Shown here: one piece after another, positions 63,733 through 64,000 of the stretch
Layout: each line of letters starts with the position of its first letter
Numbering within the stretch: the stretch's first letter is position 1
Origin: Rhodospirillaceae bacterium
Lineage (GTDB): Bacteria; Pseudomonadota; Alphaproteobacteria; Dongiales; Dongiaceae
DNA: 64,000 bases
Assembly (NCBI GenBank): GCA_016712715.1
Contig: JADJQM010000002.1
Coordinates: 248,001 to 312,000, forward strand
Direction of reading: 5' to 3'
Notes under the pieces: model-generated
Databases searched by the model: none
The model's input: only the letters and a program-made list of their open reading frames with translations
Told to the model about the DNA's origin: nothing
Program-made: the position numbers and the translations under genes

Positions 63733-64000
63733 CTATTTCAGCGCGTCCTTGATGCCATAGGTCATATAGGCGCCGCGCAGGTAAAGCGGCCGCAGCACCG
63801 GAAACGGAAATTTGGGCGGCGCCTTGCGCATGAATTCCGGACGCTCCTCCGGTCCACCCGCCATCACCCGCGCCGCAGCCCGCCCCGACCAAGTGCCCAT
63901 GGCGACACCATTGCCGTGATAGCACATGGCGAAATAGGTGCCGGGCTGCTCGTCCCAGGCGCCGACATGGGGCACCAGATCCTGCGCCAGGCACAGCAGG
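63733..64000 (-). CDS. FAD-dependent amine oxidoreductase, C-terminal part (runs off right edge)
   Basis: The frame is open at base 64000 and ends at 63733, giving about 88 C-terminal residues. GTYFAMCYHGNGVAMGTWSGRAAARVMAG is the C-terminal FAD-binding segment of DAO-family oxidases such as gamma-glutamylputrescine or sarcosine oxidases (GHGVAxG-like motif). The final PLYLRGAYMTYGIKDALK tail also fits. The catalytic N-terminal part lies outside the window, so the substrate cannot be assigned. It adds to the amine-catabolic character of the region. Confidence 0.75.
   Translation of the reverse strand, partial: LLCLAQDLVPHVGAWDEQPGTYFAMCYHGNGVAMGTWSGRAAARVMAGGPEERPEFMRKAPPKFPFPVLRPLYLRGAYMTYGIKDALK

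Overview
The window looks like chromosomal DNA of a GC-rich alphaproteobacterium, most likely a Rhodospirillales-type organism. The signs are an HdaA-type DnaA regulator next to a PerM-like permease, a DUF2066-purM-purN block, a small aa3-oxidase subunit IV-like protein, the truA-fmt-def / rmuC neighbourhood, and many GC-rich palindromic intergenic repeats. No rRNA, tRNA or CRISPR array was found.

Region 1 (1 to about 15.7 kb) is the right-hand part of a podovirus-type prophage that continues beyond the left edge. All virion and packaging genes run leftward. In order of transcription they are a zinc-ribbon protein, two small unknowns, a TerS-like protein, TerL, a GNAT-like internal virion protein, the portal, a Bbp19-like protein, the scaffold, the major capsid, a small structural protein, tail tubes A and B, a gp14-like protein, two unknowns, a tail fibre and a partial DUF4376-like protein. 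A divergent S24/HTH repressor sits directly against the start of this operon, with consensus promoters and inverted repeats between them. No integrase, replication or lysis genes are visible on this side.

Region 2 (15.7-27 kb) holds chromosomal metabolism. A tight operon encodes a dihydroorotase-like amidohydrolase, a thiolase and an AcuI-type reductase. A CDF metal exporter is divergent from glutathione-dependent formaldehyde oxidation genes (frmA, fghA). Further on are a minimal metalloprotease, two tiny membrane ORFs, a CBS-DUF294/exonuclease pair and a DUF1003 protein. Region 3 (27-35 kb) is a methylated-amine module: a LysR regulator, a non-pyrrolysine MttB-like methyltransferase and two FAD/GcvT dimethylglycine-dehydrogenase-like enzymes, separated by REP-like inverted pairs. 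A gamma-butyrobetaine-hydroxylase-like enzyme with a BetI-like regulator (45-47 kb) and a partial FAD oxidase at the right edge continue the amine-catabolism theme.

Region 4 (35-54 kb) is largely housekeeping: hdaA, perM, DUF2066, purM, purN with a catalytically degenerate RNase T2 homologue, ndk, an ABC-F ATPase, an RTX-repeat protein, truA/fmt/def, rmuC, an SPFH/NfeD pair, an HPt plus pseudo-receiver protein, and a PAS protein. Region 5 (54-61 kb) is a complete beta-oxidation operon (fadD, thiolase, HAD-crotonase fusion, acyl-CoA dehydrogenase). It is followed by two secreted proteins of unknown function.

Six otherwise intact genes each carry one apparent frameshift. In five of them restoring a single nucleotide restores the whole family-length protein, and in the sixth (the HPt/pseudo-receiver gene) the change is either one extra or two missing bases. 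This is either sequence error or real decay and should be resolved before the affected genes are interpreted.
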